Part shown: positions 44,011 through 54,181 of the stretch, in pieces | Layout of the letters: the number at the start of each line of letters is the position of its first letter | Numbering within the stretch: the stretch's first letter is position 1 | Assembly: GCF_950295315.1 (NCBI RefSeq) | Contig: NC_080175.1 | Span: forward strand, 64,815,353 to 64,879,352 | Reading direction: 5' to 3' | DNA: 64,000 nt | Source: Erinaceus europaeus | Taxonomy: Eukaryota; Chordata; Mammalia; Eulipotyphla; Erinaceidae | Translations under genes and position numbers: made by a program | The notes under the pieces: generated by a model | Told to the model about the DNA's origin: nothing | The model's input: only the letters and a program-made list of their open reading frames with translations | Database searches by the model: none

Positions 44011-44461
44011 CTCAACTCATTGTTCATGATGTAGTATGTAAAGATATACTTTATATGAACACAAACAAATAAAATATGCTTATGTATAACTATAATAAAC
44101 ATTATTAGATATTTAATCACCCCTCTCCCCACCTCCGCAAAAATGAATTCTTCCGAGAAGACTCTGTCCATCTGGTATAGCAAAACATATCAGCTAAAAT
44201 GTCAATGTATGATGGTGTGCTTTGTTGAAGTCATCCATACACCTATATCATCAGAAAAGACTGGGTGAAATATTGAGCAAAAGAAATTGATTTTAGATCA
44301 TATGTGTATTTTTACCATTTGTCTTTTCTCTAGCCTCTCAGTTACTTACACTTGATTACAAATGCATATCTATAGTATCATTGACAATTTGGTAATACAC
44401 AATTATTTTATATATTAAAAACCCTCAAAATTCATGGATTTACAAAACAGATTTTTTTGTT
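44011..44461. other. Unique AT-rich sequence, no gene seen
   Basis: No recognised feature. Confidence 0.5.
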
Positions 44462-44703
44462 GTTATTTGTTTATTGCCTCCAGGGTCATTTCTGGGACTC
44501 AGTGCATGCACTAAGAATCCACTGATCCTGGAGGCTATTTTTTTCCCTTTTGTTATCCTGTTGTTAATTGTTGTTGTTATTATTGTTGTCATTGTTGTTC
44601 AATCAGGAAGAGAGAAATTGAGAGAGAACGGGAAGATAAAGAGGGGGTGAGAAAGACACTTGCAGACCTGCTTCTTGGCCTGTGAAGTGATGCCCCTGCA
44701 GAT
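44462..44703 (-). mobile_element. SINE-A long form, antisense, head missing
   Basis: Antisense long-form end (tgcctccagggtcatttctg, cagtgcatgcactaagaatc), linker, body and cttgcagacctgcttcttgg up to gcccctgcagatgg. 5' truncated like the copy at 43.6 kb. Confidence 0.8.
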
Positions 44704-45184
44704 GGTACAAAGCAGAATTTAATGAATGTGAAATGTGTATTTAAGTATATCAGGCGCTTTCTACTTATTATCATTCTTTTTTGGGGGGTGGCTTTGTTGA
44801 TGGAAGTTTAACCCTGGAGCATGCTTTCATATTTAATAGTAAGCAAAGGAAAACTATTCAAGTTATATACTGGCTTCTAGTCATTTGATATGCATTATTT
44901 TTGCTTCATGTTTTACCAGTTAAAGTACAATATAGAGCCAGCCCAGTGTGAAAAGTTCTTTCAGAGGGGAAGTCAATATTGATAAGCATGAATGCAACTA
45001 TATTTAGTTAACACAAGTCTTTTTGTCTTCTTCAAGTGTTCTGATTGCTTCCCTTCATTCTCATAAAACAATGTTCTATCTTTTTCCCTCCACCTAAGAG
45101 CTATTTTTCAGTCCAAGCATGAGGCTCAAAATCTAGGATCTTGTCTTAGTTCTCACAACAAGTTCTTATTTTTTGGAAAATCAA

Positions 45185-45246
<62 letters not shown>

Positions 45247-45744
45247 CATATCCCTCAAAGTTCTTCCTCACAATTCTTCCTATAGTCTGATAGTAGTTTG
45301 TCGCCATAACCACATTCTCATAAACGTTTAGGAAACCATTACGCATACAGTAATCATTGGCCCTTTGTAATATTCAAATACTTCTGGGCAGCCTTTTGAA
45401 AGTTCCTTTCTCAACGCATCAGTAGACACATTAGTGACAATCAAGTGAAAAACATGAATTAAGTAGACATGGCAATACTCAAAGATCAATAGTGTGAAGA
45501 AAAAAAAAAGTTTCACCATAAGCCACAGCAACCTATTTTTTCCTAAATCGTTTCTAAATTAGTTGATAATTCCATAAACGAACTGACCTAGAAGAGGTTA
45601 AATCCTTTTATGTGTCTTTCAGTGTCCTTTCAAAGGAAGTTAACTTACCTTTTTAAAAGCCTTACAGGCATGTATGAAAAAGTAACATCTGTGGAGTTTG
45701 TTATTGTTTGTAGAGTCCAGCACTTCACCAGTTTGTGCAAAAGG
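44704..45744. other. Unique sequence with a long CA microsatellite
   Basis: No gene seen. An (AC)n array lies at 45,185-45,242. Confidence 0.5.
45185..45242. repeat. (AC)n microsatellite
   Basis: About 29 uninterrupted AC units. Confidence 0.97.
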
Positions 45745-46130
45745 ACATTTTCCTCCAAGATAGGGAGGTAGAGAGACAAAGTAATCACAGTTGTGAAGCT
45801 TCTTTAGTGCAATTGGAGGGATGCATTGGATCAAGGGATGCATTGGATCGACCTTCTCGTGGTGCATCCCGTGAGTACCCATTTATTGGGGAAACTGACG
45901 ATTCTTCCTAGCCGACTGAATCCACATGGATCCCAGTCACTTTCAAAGCCAGCAACAAGCAGACATCAGGCTCAATCTGACTCTGTTGCCTGGCTATGGA
46001 AGAAGGGCAAACGCTAGAAGAAGAAGAAGAAGTGCAATTGGAGGTTGAGCTGGAACCTGGGTTATGTACATTGCAAAGAAGCACACTATCCTAGTGAACT
46101 TTAGGTCACTTAACCTGCCTGTCCTTGTCC
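45745..46130 (-). mobile_element. SINE-D, antisense, interrupted by a foreign insert
   Basis: The left part (gatagggaggtagagagaca, gttgtgaagcttctttagtg) and right part (ggttgagctggaacctgggt, gtacattgcaaagaagcaca) make one SINE-D when the insert 45,820-46,030 and one copy of the duplicated agtgcaattggagg are removed. Confidence 0.65.
45820..46030 (+). mobile_element. Unclassified 211-bp retroposed unit with GAA-repeat tail
   Basis: The insert sits between perfect 14-bp copies of agtgcaattggagg (45806-45819 and 46031-46044). It starts with a 17-bp near-tandem duplication (ggatgcattggatc at 45819-45832 and 45836-45849). It contains an 8-bp perfect inverted repeat gggatgca (45835-45842) / tgcatccc (45863-45870) that could fold as a hairpin, and ends in a (gaa)n-like tail. 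It is GC-richer than its surroundings. It matches no SINE or L1 pattern in the window and no tRNA, 5S, 7SL, U-RNA or rRNA that I can recall. It may be a short SINE family or a retrocopy of an RNA; strand is inferred from the purine-rich tail. Confidence 0.6.
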
Positions 46131-46134
46131 CTTT

Positions 46135-46262
46135 CTTTCTTTTTATTTTTAACTGAAGCACTGTTCAGCTCTGGCTTATGATGGTGATATTGGCCTGGGG
46201 CCAATGATGTCTTGGGTATGAAAGTCTTTTGCATAACTACTGAGTTATCTTCCTGGTCCTGA
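46135..46262 (-). mobile_element. SINE-B, antisense
   Basis: T-rich tail, then aactgaagcactgttcagct, ctggcttatgatggtgatat, tgtcttgggtatgaaagtct and gcataactactgagttatct. Confidence 0.75.
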
Positions 46263-46404
46263 TCCTGGTCCTGCAGTGCTTTTCTTTCTACATCTTTTTA
46301 TTTAAATGGAGACGTGTTGTCATAACAAAGAAACTGTTATTTGTCCATTTGAACTGGACAAATGTTTAAATTGGACAAAAAAAGGCAGTTGTCTTAAGAA
46401 ATCC

Positions 46405-47845
46405 AGGGAGTAGGGCTGTAGTGCAGTGGGTTAAGAGCACGTGGCACTTACAACTTGGTCCCCAAATTAATTATATGTCTCGAGGTTTTTCAAAACACAA
46501 ACTGAATCTTTTCAATATATAGGCTGTGTAATTGATATGCAGACTCTCTCAAAAGCCTAGACCAAGTAGATCAGAAGCAACCAATAGCACAGCTATATAC
46601 AAGATACTGGGTACTGTACAGCAAACCCTAACAAAAGGACTTTTCAAAGTTAACCCAATTACCAAATAATGTGATGATAACATTAACTATCGATTGCCTT
46701 TTGGAACGCTAAGACAGCAGGAACCTCACATCTCCACTATAGAACCTCTACTTCCCCCAGTCCTGGAACCCTTGGATAGGGCCCACTTTCCCTTATGCCT
46801 CTCCCAATCCATATCAAATAATGTTGCATCTGCCGATCGCAACCTAACCAACACAACGATTGCCACCTCAACATGCTTCACTTCAGACTGGGTCCAGACT
46901 TCACGTGTGGAATGACAACCCTTCAGCTTCATTACTCAGGTGAGACCTTTCCTTTCATAGTATACTCTAATTTCATCTCAGGTGGTTCACTTTCTAACAA
47001 AGTCCCAAAACCGAGATATACACCAGTTTCTGTGAGAGAGAACATATATTCACATGTATCCGTAAACTACTGCAAAATATATACTTGAAAGCAGAAGTAC
47101 ACTAGAGTTTGCAGTGAGTACCCCCTAACACTTCCTCTCCACTATTCCAAGCTTTGGGTCCATGATTGCTCAATAATTTGTTTGGCTTCGTAGGTTAACT
47201 CTCTTTTCAGTCACCAGGTTCCAGATGTCATCAGGATGCCGGCCAGGCTTCCCTAGACTGAAGACCCCACCAATGTGTCCTGGAGCTCCGCTTCCCGAGA
47301 GACCCACCCTACTAGGGAAAGAGAGAGGCAGACTGGGAATATTGACTGACCAGTCAATGCCCATGTTCAGTGGGGAAGCAATTACAGAAGCCAGACCTTC
47401 TACCTTCTGCAACCCACAATGACCCTGGGTCCATGCTCCCAGAGGGATAGAGAATGGGAAAGCTATCAGGGGAGGGGGTGGGATATGGAGAATGGGTGGT
47501 GGGAATTGTGTGGAGTTGTACCCCTCCTACCCTATGGATTTGTTAATTAATCCTTTCTCAAATAAAAAAGAAAAAATTAAAAAAAATAAAATAAAAAAGA
47601 GCACGTGGCACAAAGCTCAAGGACCTGCGGAAGGATCCGGGTTTGAGCTGACTCCCCACCTGCAAAGGAGTCACTTCACAGGTGGTGAAGCAAGTCTGCA
47701 GGTGTCTATCTTTTTCTCTCCGTCTCTGTCTTCCCCTCCTCTCTCCATTTTTTTCTGTCTTATCCAACAACAGTGACATCAATAATAACTACAGCAATAA
47801 AAACTATAGAGGCAACAAAAGGGAATAAATAAATATTTAAGAAAA
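46405..47845 (+). mobile_element. SINE-A split by a 1.15-kb L1 insertion
   Basis: The head (agggagtagggctgtagtgc to gagcacgtggca) lies at 46,405-46,447. The rest (caaagctcaaggacctgcgg onward, body, tail ggaataaataaatattt) lies at 47,612-47,845. SINE target-site duplication aagaaatcc is at 46396-46404 and 47846-47854. The L1 arrived after the SINE. Confidence 0.9.
46448..47596 (+). mobile_element. Young L1 3'-UTR insertion inside a SINE
   Basis: 1,149 bp of the younger short-type L1 3' UTR with an A-rich tail. It matches the reverse complement of 10.67-11.85 kb and of 54.2-55.35 kb. Target-site duplication aagagcacgtggcac is at 46433-46447 and 47597-47611, 15 bp and perfect. 5' truncation lies within the 3' UTR, so there is no ORF2. 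Confidence 0.93.
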
Positions 47846-47854
47846 AAGAAATCC

Positions 47855-48264
47855 TTGCAAACAATTGTTTTTGAAGTTATCTCAATAATTAAAAAGTGAT
47901 TATTATTATTTTTAGACAGTAACTTTTTTTCTTAATATCTTGCTTCAATTTTTTTTCTTTTTTTTTTTTTTTTTGTCCTTTCTTGTTTATGAGCACCTGG
48001 CACTGTGTCACATTCTGGTTATCTAACTTTGTGTAGCTCAAATTAAAACTCTTTGATCCAAAGAAACTCACTTCGTCTTTTTATGGCTTCCTAGATTTTT
48101 AGGTTGACATTTGTGATTCTGAGTTTTGATTCTGAATCCTGCTACTCTTTGTCTATGTAGCTGTTTTTTTCTTATCCTCTGGCATCACCAGAGGCTGCCT
48201 TCCCTCTGAAAAGTGTCTCTCCTGAGTGGGAATTTGAAGTTAGTTTTGTTTTTTCTCTTAAAAA
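47855..48264. other. Unique sequence, no gene seen
   Basis: T-rich patches (47,950-47,975). No recognised feature. Confidence 0.5.
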
Positions 48265-48390
48265 AAACGTAATATGAGAGAAAGTGAGAGAGAGGTACTG
48301 CTCTGGCATATTCATTGTTGTGGATTCACCCTGGGACCTCACACATGCAAATACTGAGCTCTACCTGTTGTGCCACTGCCTCCTTGCTCC
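48265..48390 (-). mobile_element. Old SINE, antisense (tentative)
   Basis: gagagaaagtgagagagagg, then actgctctggcatattcatt and an antisense tRNA-like end with cctgttgtgccactgcctcc. SINE-B/D-like by block order. Confidence 0.4.
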
Positions 48391-48595
48391 TGCCTTTGTT
48401 CTTTGGTGACTAGTCCATAGATGTTCACTCACATTCTTGCCTGAAAAATTTCCTCATTTATCATACTTTGTCCTGAACATTGTTGCAGATCTCCTTCTCA
48501 CCTTCTTCCCTCTCCCTTTCCTAAGTGTTCCTGTATTGCATTGGTCTAATATTAATGTGATGGATGTTTTGTGAATAATCCCCTCCCCTTCCCCA

Positions 48596-48735
48596 TGATC
48601 TGGGAGGTGGCGCAATGGATAAAGCATCAGACTCTCAAGTGTGAGGTCCTGAGTTCAATCCCCAGCAACACATGTACTGGTGATGTTTGGCTCTTTCTCT
48701 CTCCTCCTATGTTTCTCATTAATAAATAAAATATT
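48596..48735 (+). mobile_element. SINE-T: compact tRNA-derived SINE with clear A and B boxes
   Basis: A tRNA-like head: ggtggcgcaatggataaagc (A-box region), then an anticodon-stem-like agactctcaagt and the B-box gagttcaatcccc. After that come a short pyrimidine-rich body and aataaataaaat. It differs from SINE-A, B, C and D in head sequence. It is not a functional tRNA gene: the 3' acceptor stem is replaced by SINE body. Confidence 0.7.
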
Positions 48736-48929
48736 TACAAAATAATAATTACTCCCCCTAATGTTTCTTTTGAGTTTCCTGACAGATGATTCTGTATGAT
48801 TTGTTGGAGAAGACATTCTGTGGCTTGGGGCATATGTGGTTAGAAAGCTATAACTCTGGTTGCTGGAAAATGCGGCCCACTGTCCCTGGAAGTCCAGGCC
48901 ATCGTTTCCATGAGGTTCAAGCTGGTTGA

Positions 48930-49550
48930 CCCCCACCTGTCCCTTTCGGTCGAGACAAGGGCAGGTCCCCCTGATCTCTTGAACTAATGATGGATGGCTT
49001 CTCCAGAAGGGGGGCTACCTTTCTGCACATGTCTCTCCTCTCCCGTTAATATAAAGGCCATGAGTTACTGTACACTGTATACATTGTGTTTGGCGCAACT
49101 TGAAAGCCTCCACATAGGTTCTTATTCAGTTGCCCCCTCCTTCTTTTCCTCCTCCCACTTCCTCTGAAGTGCCTATAATTTACCCTGAGGTGCCTGTAAA
49201 TTACTCCTGGGGAAATATGCATTGTGAAGCTTGTGATCAAACCTTGTATGGTAATTCTTCATTCGTGATCAAATAGTTTATAGGCCAACATGCGGCTATG
49301 CATTGTGTTGCTGTGTGCTTGGGTTAATGATTACCTTGATGTTCTACCTGGGCAATGGGTATATGTACTACTTGCTTTCTCTCTCAAATAAATGACTTGT
49401 CCTCCTAGGCTTTTCCCAGGGCTGACTGCTTGCCTCCCTGCACACCTCTCCCTAGACACACTGGGCTGTCCCAGCACCCCCCGGGGGGGCGCACTGACCC
49501 TCCATCACCCAAAGGCTGGTGAGGTGGGAAACCTGGAGTGAGCTGCCCCA
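48930..49550 (+). mobile_element. Probable solo LTR of an endogenous retrovirus
   Basis: A GC-richer block with a TATA-like gttaatataaaggcc near 49,043, an aataaa signal in tctctcaaataaatgacttg near 49,388, and a following C-rich U5-like stretch that ends with a run of C then G (49,477-49,488). No gag, pol or env sequence is visible on either side. The ends and target-site duplication could not be fixed, so an old unrelated repeat remains possible. Confidence 0.42.
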
Positions 49551-49569
49551 CCTCTGGTGTTTGTTTTCA

Positions 49570-50393
49570 TTAAAGTTTCTCTGAATGGGGGAGGGCACCT
49601 TGATTTTTAATGGAGTCTGAGGTGCTCACTGTTAGAATCAGCCAGGAGAAGATTCAGAAGCATTATTACCAATGCTGCATGCACTCTTGAAAAGCCTGAA
49701 GTCTGAGGCTTGTTGTTTGCTGGGATCTCTATGTTTCCCTTCCCTACTCTACACACACACACTTTTATTTTCATATAAATACATCTTAAGCTATAAAAAT
49801 TGTGAATGACTCTCCCATTTCATTATGTTTTGCAGTCAGGAAAGTCATAGACACTTCCTGGAAATGATTTTTTTGCTATACAATAAAACATCTCTAAAAC
49901 ACTATTCACATATAAAACCCCTACATCAGTCTTTTGGGTGCATGCCTGTTTGTTCTATATTTCTAAATTACAACACTATTCCTTGGGCACACTTGCTTTT
50001 GGAAATGAGAAATTCACTGCAGTTATTTGAAATCTGGATTTGAAATATTTGTTGAATCGCCTTTCTTTTGTTCACTTACTCTATAAATTCAGGTCCAGTC
50101 TGACCAAGACACTAGATGCAATGAGTCCAAAATAAGTTGCTGGAAGTCATTCATAATTGATCCGAGGAATCATAGTATAATTAAAAGTCCTTACATTAAT
50201 CTCAGATAAAGATCAGAAGAGAAAGGAGAGAATAAAGAATCTAATTTTATCACAAATTGTTTTTCAGTTAAGTAATAAATCCCTTTAGTAGTCTGACCAA
50301 TCAATGCTTGGACAGAACTTAACAATCTAGAGAAAGACTCTAAACCAGGTGACTGACTGCATTAGCATAGTTAAGACCTTACCTGGTCCAAGC
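49570..50393. other. Unique sequence, no gene seen
   Basis: No recognised feature. Confidence 0.5.
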
Positions 50394-50401
50394 TCACTAT
50401 T

Positions 50402-50650
50402 TTTTTTATTGTTGTTGTAGTTATTGTTGTTGTTATTGACGTTGTCATTGTTAGATAGGACAGAGAGAAATGGAGAGAGGAGGGGAAGACAGAGAGGAGA
50501 GTAAGGTAGACATCAGAAGACCTCCTTTACTGCCTGTGAAGCGACTCCCCTGCAAGTGGGGAGCCAGGGTCTTGAACCAGGATTTTCAGGCGGGTTCTTG
50601 CGCTTCTCACCATGTGCACTTAACCCACTGGGGTACTGCCCAACTCCTCT
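50402..50650 (-). mobile_element. SINE-A short form, antisense
   Basis: T-run, GTT-rich linker, ggacagagagaaatggagag body, tgtgaagcgactcccctgca, antisense B box cttgaaccaggat and head ending gtactgcccaactcc. Flanking repeat tcactatt at 50394-50401 and 50656-50663. Confidence 0.87.
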
Positions 50651-50794
50651 AAGGTTCACTATTAAAATAGATGACTTACTTAGGAGTCAGAATTGACTCA
50701 ATGTCTGTATACTATAATGTTTATACCTCAAATTACCCAAACCCTCAAAGATAATTATTTTTATTTCTCTATTGTAAAAAAAAATGTGTTTCTT

Positions 50795-51126
50795 GGTGGT
50801 GGGGCAGTAGCGCAGCAGGTTAAGCGCACATGGCTCAAAGTGCACAGACCAGTGTAAGGATCCAGGTTGGAGCACAGGCTCCCCACCTGCAGGGGGTTCG
50901 TTTCACAAATGGTGAAGCAGGTGTCTATCTTTCTCTCCTCTCTGTCTTCCCTCCTCTCTCGATTTTTCTCTGTCCTATTCAACAACAACATCAATGGCAA
51001 CAATAACAATAATGACAACAAGGGAAGCAACAAGGGCAACAAAAAGTGGGAGAAAAATGGCCTTCAGGAGCAGAAGATTCATAGTGCAGACACTGAGCCC
51101 CAGCAATAGCCTTGGAGGCAAAAAAA
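50795..51126 (+). mobile_element. SINE-A long form
   Basis: Head gtggtggggcagtagcgcag, degraded B box (ggttggagcac), full body, CAA linker, and long-form end cagcaatagccttggaggc plus A. Target-site duplication gtgtttctt at 50786-50794 and 51127-51135. Confidence 0.88.
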
Positions 51127-51169
51127 GTGTTTCTTTGTTTTTTCTTCTGTAATTTTGTAATTATTGTTT

Positions 51170-51373
51170 TTATATTTTACTTATTTATTATTGGTTAGAG
51201 GCAGAGAAATTGAGAAATTGAGAGGGGTGGGAGATAAAGAGAGAGAAACAGAGAGACACGGGCAGCCTTGCACTCCTGAAGCTTTCCCTCAAGTGCGAAC
51301 CAGGGCCTTGAGACTCCCTCCTTGTCCACTCTAATATATGCACTTAACGAGGTATACCACCAACTGGTCCCTG
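51170..51373 (-). mobile_element. SINE-C, antisense
   Basis: ttatttattattggttagag, purine-rich body, gcactcctgaagctttccct, antisense B-box-like ccttgagactccc and head ending gaggtataccaccaactggt. Confidence 0.7.
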
Positions 51374-52587
51374 TTGTAATTATTGTTTTTGGCATGAGCG
51401 CCCCCCCCTTTTATGATCTACAATAACATTATGTCATTTGATAGTGTCTTCATTCCTTTTTGAGTCAGGCAGACACTGTAAGATCTAAAACCCTTTGTAA
51501 CAGTTTTTTTTAAACCTCTTTTTTCATAAATAAAATAAAAATAACAAAAAAAAACAGTTGTATAACCTCTTTTATTTACATGTCCAGTCTCCTCTCTTTT
51601 CGATTTCTATTTGTCTAATTTTCACTAAGAGCATTAAGGAAATTAAGATGGAGTCATTCTTAAGAATTTGAAGCTACACATTACAGGGCTGACCTAATAG
51701 ATGTGGATTACTATCTTTTTTTCTGGACAGAGTAATATAGAAGAAAAACATATATTAGAAATGTGAAAATCCATCTCACCTTAACAATTCCACTGAGACT
51801 TGACCAGGTTGTGTGAATGGATGTCCTTCTTTAAAGTGCCAGATTCTGTCTGGTCCTTTAATAGTCCCAGATGCACAGAAATGGAGGGTTATGAAGTTAC
51901 TTCCATTAAACAGGAAGTATAAAGTTTTTTTTTTCTTTATTACTCTTTAGGCACAGATTATTAATACTGTAATGACACTAAAGTGAATTAAATGCAAATT
52001 TGTAAAGCTCTAAAGAGCTTTATTAAGATAACATTTTATTGAGTTAATTCAGTTGCTATTTTAATGAAAACCTGACTAACTAAATCTCCGTGGAAGCCAC
52101 TACAGATGTATCATATATTCTGGGAATAACCAACTAAATTTGGTAGGGTAGTGAAAGAAAGAAAGAAACCTGGAAGCAAGAGAAGAAGGTTAAACGGGTA
52201 AAGTATTGGTCTGTAATATAGGTTTTAAAATAATCTCTTCTATCTTGCTTACTGTAATTGCAATTCAGTATCATAAAAAATTACCTCCCAAAAGGATGCT
52301 AAGTGGCATGATGAGTTTCTTTTCTAAGAGAAAGAGTACACTCATGTAAACTTTAAAATAAAGAAAAGACACAGGGAAAGAAAATGAAAAATGGAAGAAG
52401 GAAGCAAAGGGAGAAACTTAAAAGAGTAAACTAGAAGAGAAGGAAGAGACTGAGAGAATGATGGAAGGGGGGCAGGGGGGAAGGAATACAAGAATGGATT
52501 TACACTTGTAGAACCGAAGAAAATGGCCATGATGTTTTCCTTAATGTTCAATCGCATAGTCTTCTTCACCACTCCTATGGACATAGA
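51374..52587. other. Unique sequence, no gene seen
   Basis: No recognised gene. A purine-rich stretch (52,350-52,490) gives low-complexity ORFs. Confidence 0.5.
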
Positions 52588-52755
52588 GCAATTGAGAGGG
52601 GAAGGGAAGATAGGGAGAAAGAAAGATAGATACCTGCAGACCTTCTACACTGCTTGTAAAGCTACCCCCCTATAGGTGGGGAGCCAGGAGGCTCAAACCA
52701 GGATTCTTGCACAGATCCTTATGATTTCTATTATGTGCGCCTAAGCCCGGCCCCT
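52588..52755 (-). mobile_element. SINE fragment, antisense
   Basis: agcaattgagaggggaaggg body, cctgcagaccttctacactg, aggtggggagccaggaggct, antisense B-box ctcaaaccaggat and a head ending gcctaagcccggcccc. The tail is missing. Confidence 0.7.
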
Positions 52756-53843
52756 TAAGCCTAACTTTCTTCAGTCATAATTGGCACACATAAGTGGTCT
52801 AACCAAATGAACCAACTCCCAGCTCCTACTAACATTTTTCCATAATTTTCCATCATCTTATTCTAGATATTAATAATCTTCTCACCTTCTCTTTCAGCAG
52901 TCTGAGTTCAGTCATTCCCACCAACTGCAATAGTCTTGATTCCTATTATAAAAGCTCTGATTACCTCTTTGTGAGTTTTTAATGACTATGTTGTCATATT
53001 ATATTCCTGAAGAAACACTGGTATGCAGAACAAGAAACATAGACCCAGTCTTCAAGTTGATTCAGCATATAACTTGGACAGATTACATACTTTTGAATGT
53101 TGGTTACTATAAACATTTAGATAAGAATAACTCTACATTGCTCATATTGTATAAGAATCATAGGAATGACTGAACAGAAATAAAGAGGGTTATTGGCTTA
53201 AAAACAACTGGAGTTGGAAAGCCTGATAATAAGATTACAAGACAAAATGGCAGATTCTGGTAGCATATAGAGAAGAGTTAAGTAGACATAGTAGCCTATA
53301 CATATACTTTCCAAGAAAAAAAAAGATGTATATGTAACAATGGGAGGGATAAACATGTTCAGCTGAGTTACATACATCAGTGATAAATGGCATGTAAGAA
53401 ATGATGGAGAAAATATCACCAGGGGCCTGATCTTTACTATGGTAATGATGATAAAGATGAGAAAATGCCAGTGTAGACTCCTGTCCAAACATCACACCCA
53501 AACTCTGTTGCTCCTATCTGTCCATTGAAAGGCCTGGGTTCCTTATTAGTACAATGGTATTTATAAGACCTAAAATAATGTTACTATGTGGCTTCTCTCC
53601 TCCCACCCAAAAGAATAGTCACATATTCCAAATCACAAGCCTTAGGCAAGTTTTCCTTAGCATTTCTAAACCCCAGCCTCCATATCAACTTTATTCAGAA
53701 AATAAAGTAACATAAATTTGCAATAGTGTTGACAGATTTGACCCCACATACATTATAAAAATTCATAATTATTGGATTTACTGCAAATGTTACAGCAAAT
53801 GTCTGCATAACCCAGGATTTATGACTAAACCTTCTACTATGTA
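52756..53843. other. Unique sequence, no gene seen
   Basis: No recognised feature. Confidence 0.5.
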
Positions 53844-53856
53844 CACTCAGACTTTT

Positions 53857-54071
53857 GTTTTTAATTATCTTTATTAATTTATTTGGATAGAGATAGCCAG
53901 AAATCGAGAGGGAAGGGGGTGATAGAAAGGGAGTGAGTCAGAGAGAAACCTGCATCCCTGCTTCACCACTTTTGAAGCTTTTCCTCTGCAGGTGGGGCCC
54001 AACGGCTCAAAGCCAGGTCCTTGTGCACTGTAACAGGTGTGTACAACCAGGTGTGCCACCACCTGGTTCCT
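53857..54071 (-). mobile_element. SINE-C, antisense
   Basis: tctttattaatttatttgga, gagatagccagaaatcgaga, purine-rich body, cacttttgaagcttttcctc, aggtggggcccaacggctca and head ending gtgccaccacctggttcc. Imperfect flanks actcagactttt (53844-53855) and actcaaacttta (54076-54087). Confidence 0.78.
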
Positions 54072-54168
54072 GTCTACTCAAACTTTACAATGAAAGTAAA
54101 GTAGAAGGGAATTTTCACAATGCAGATGCAGCCAGGATATATTACATTGAATTTCTAGACAAATGTTT

Positions 54169-54181
54169 CCAAATGACTTCT
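54169..54181. repeat. Target-site duplication of the full-length L1, left copy
   Basis: ccaaatgacttct, repeated exactly at 61643-61655. Confidence 0.93.

Noticed and set aside
45820..46030. Known small RNA (5S, 7SL, U snRNA) or rRNA fragment
   Set aside because: No match to those sequences as far as I can recall; kept as an unclassified insert instead.
48596..48670. Possible functional tRNA gene
   Set aside because: It has A- and B-box-like sequence but no proper acceptor stem and continues into a SINE body and tail.
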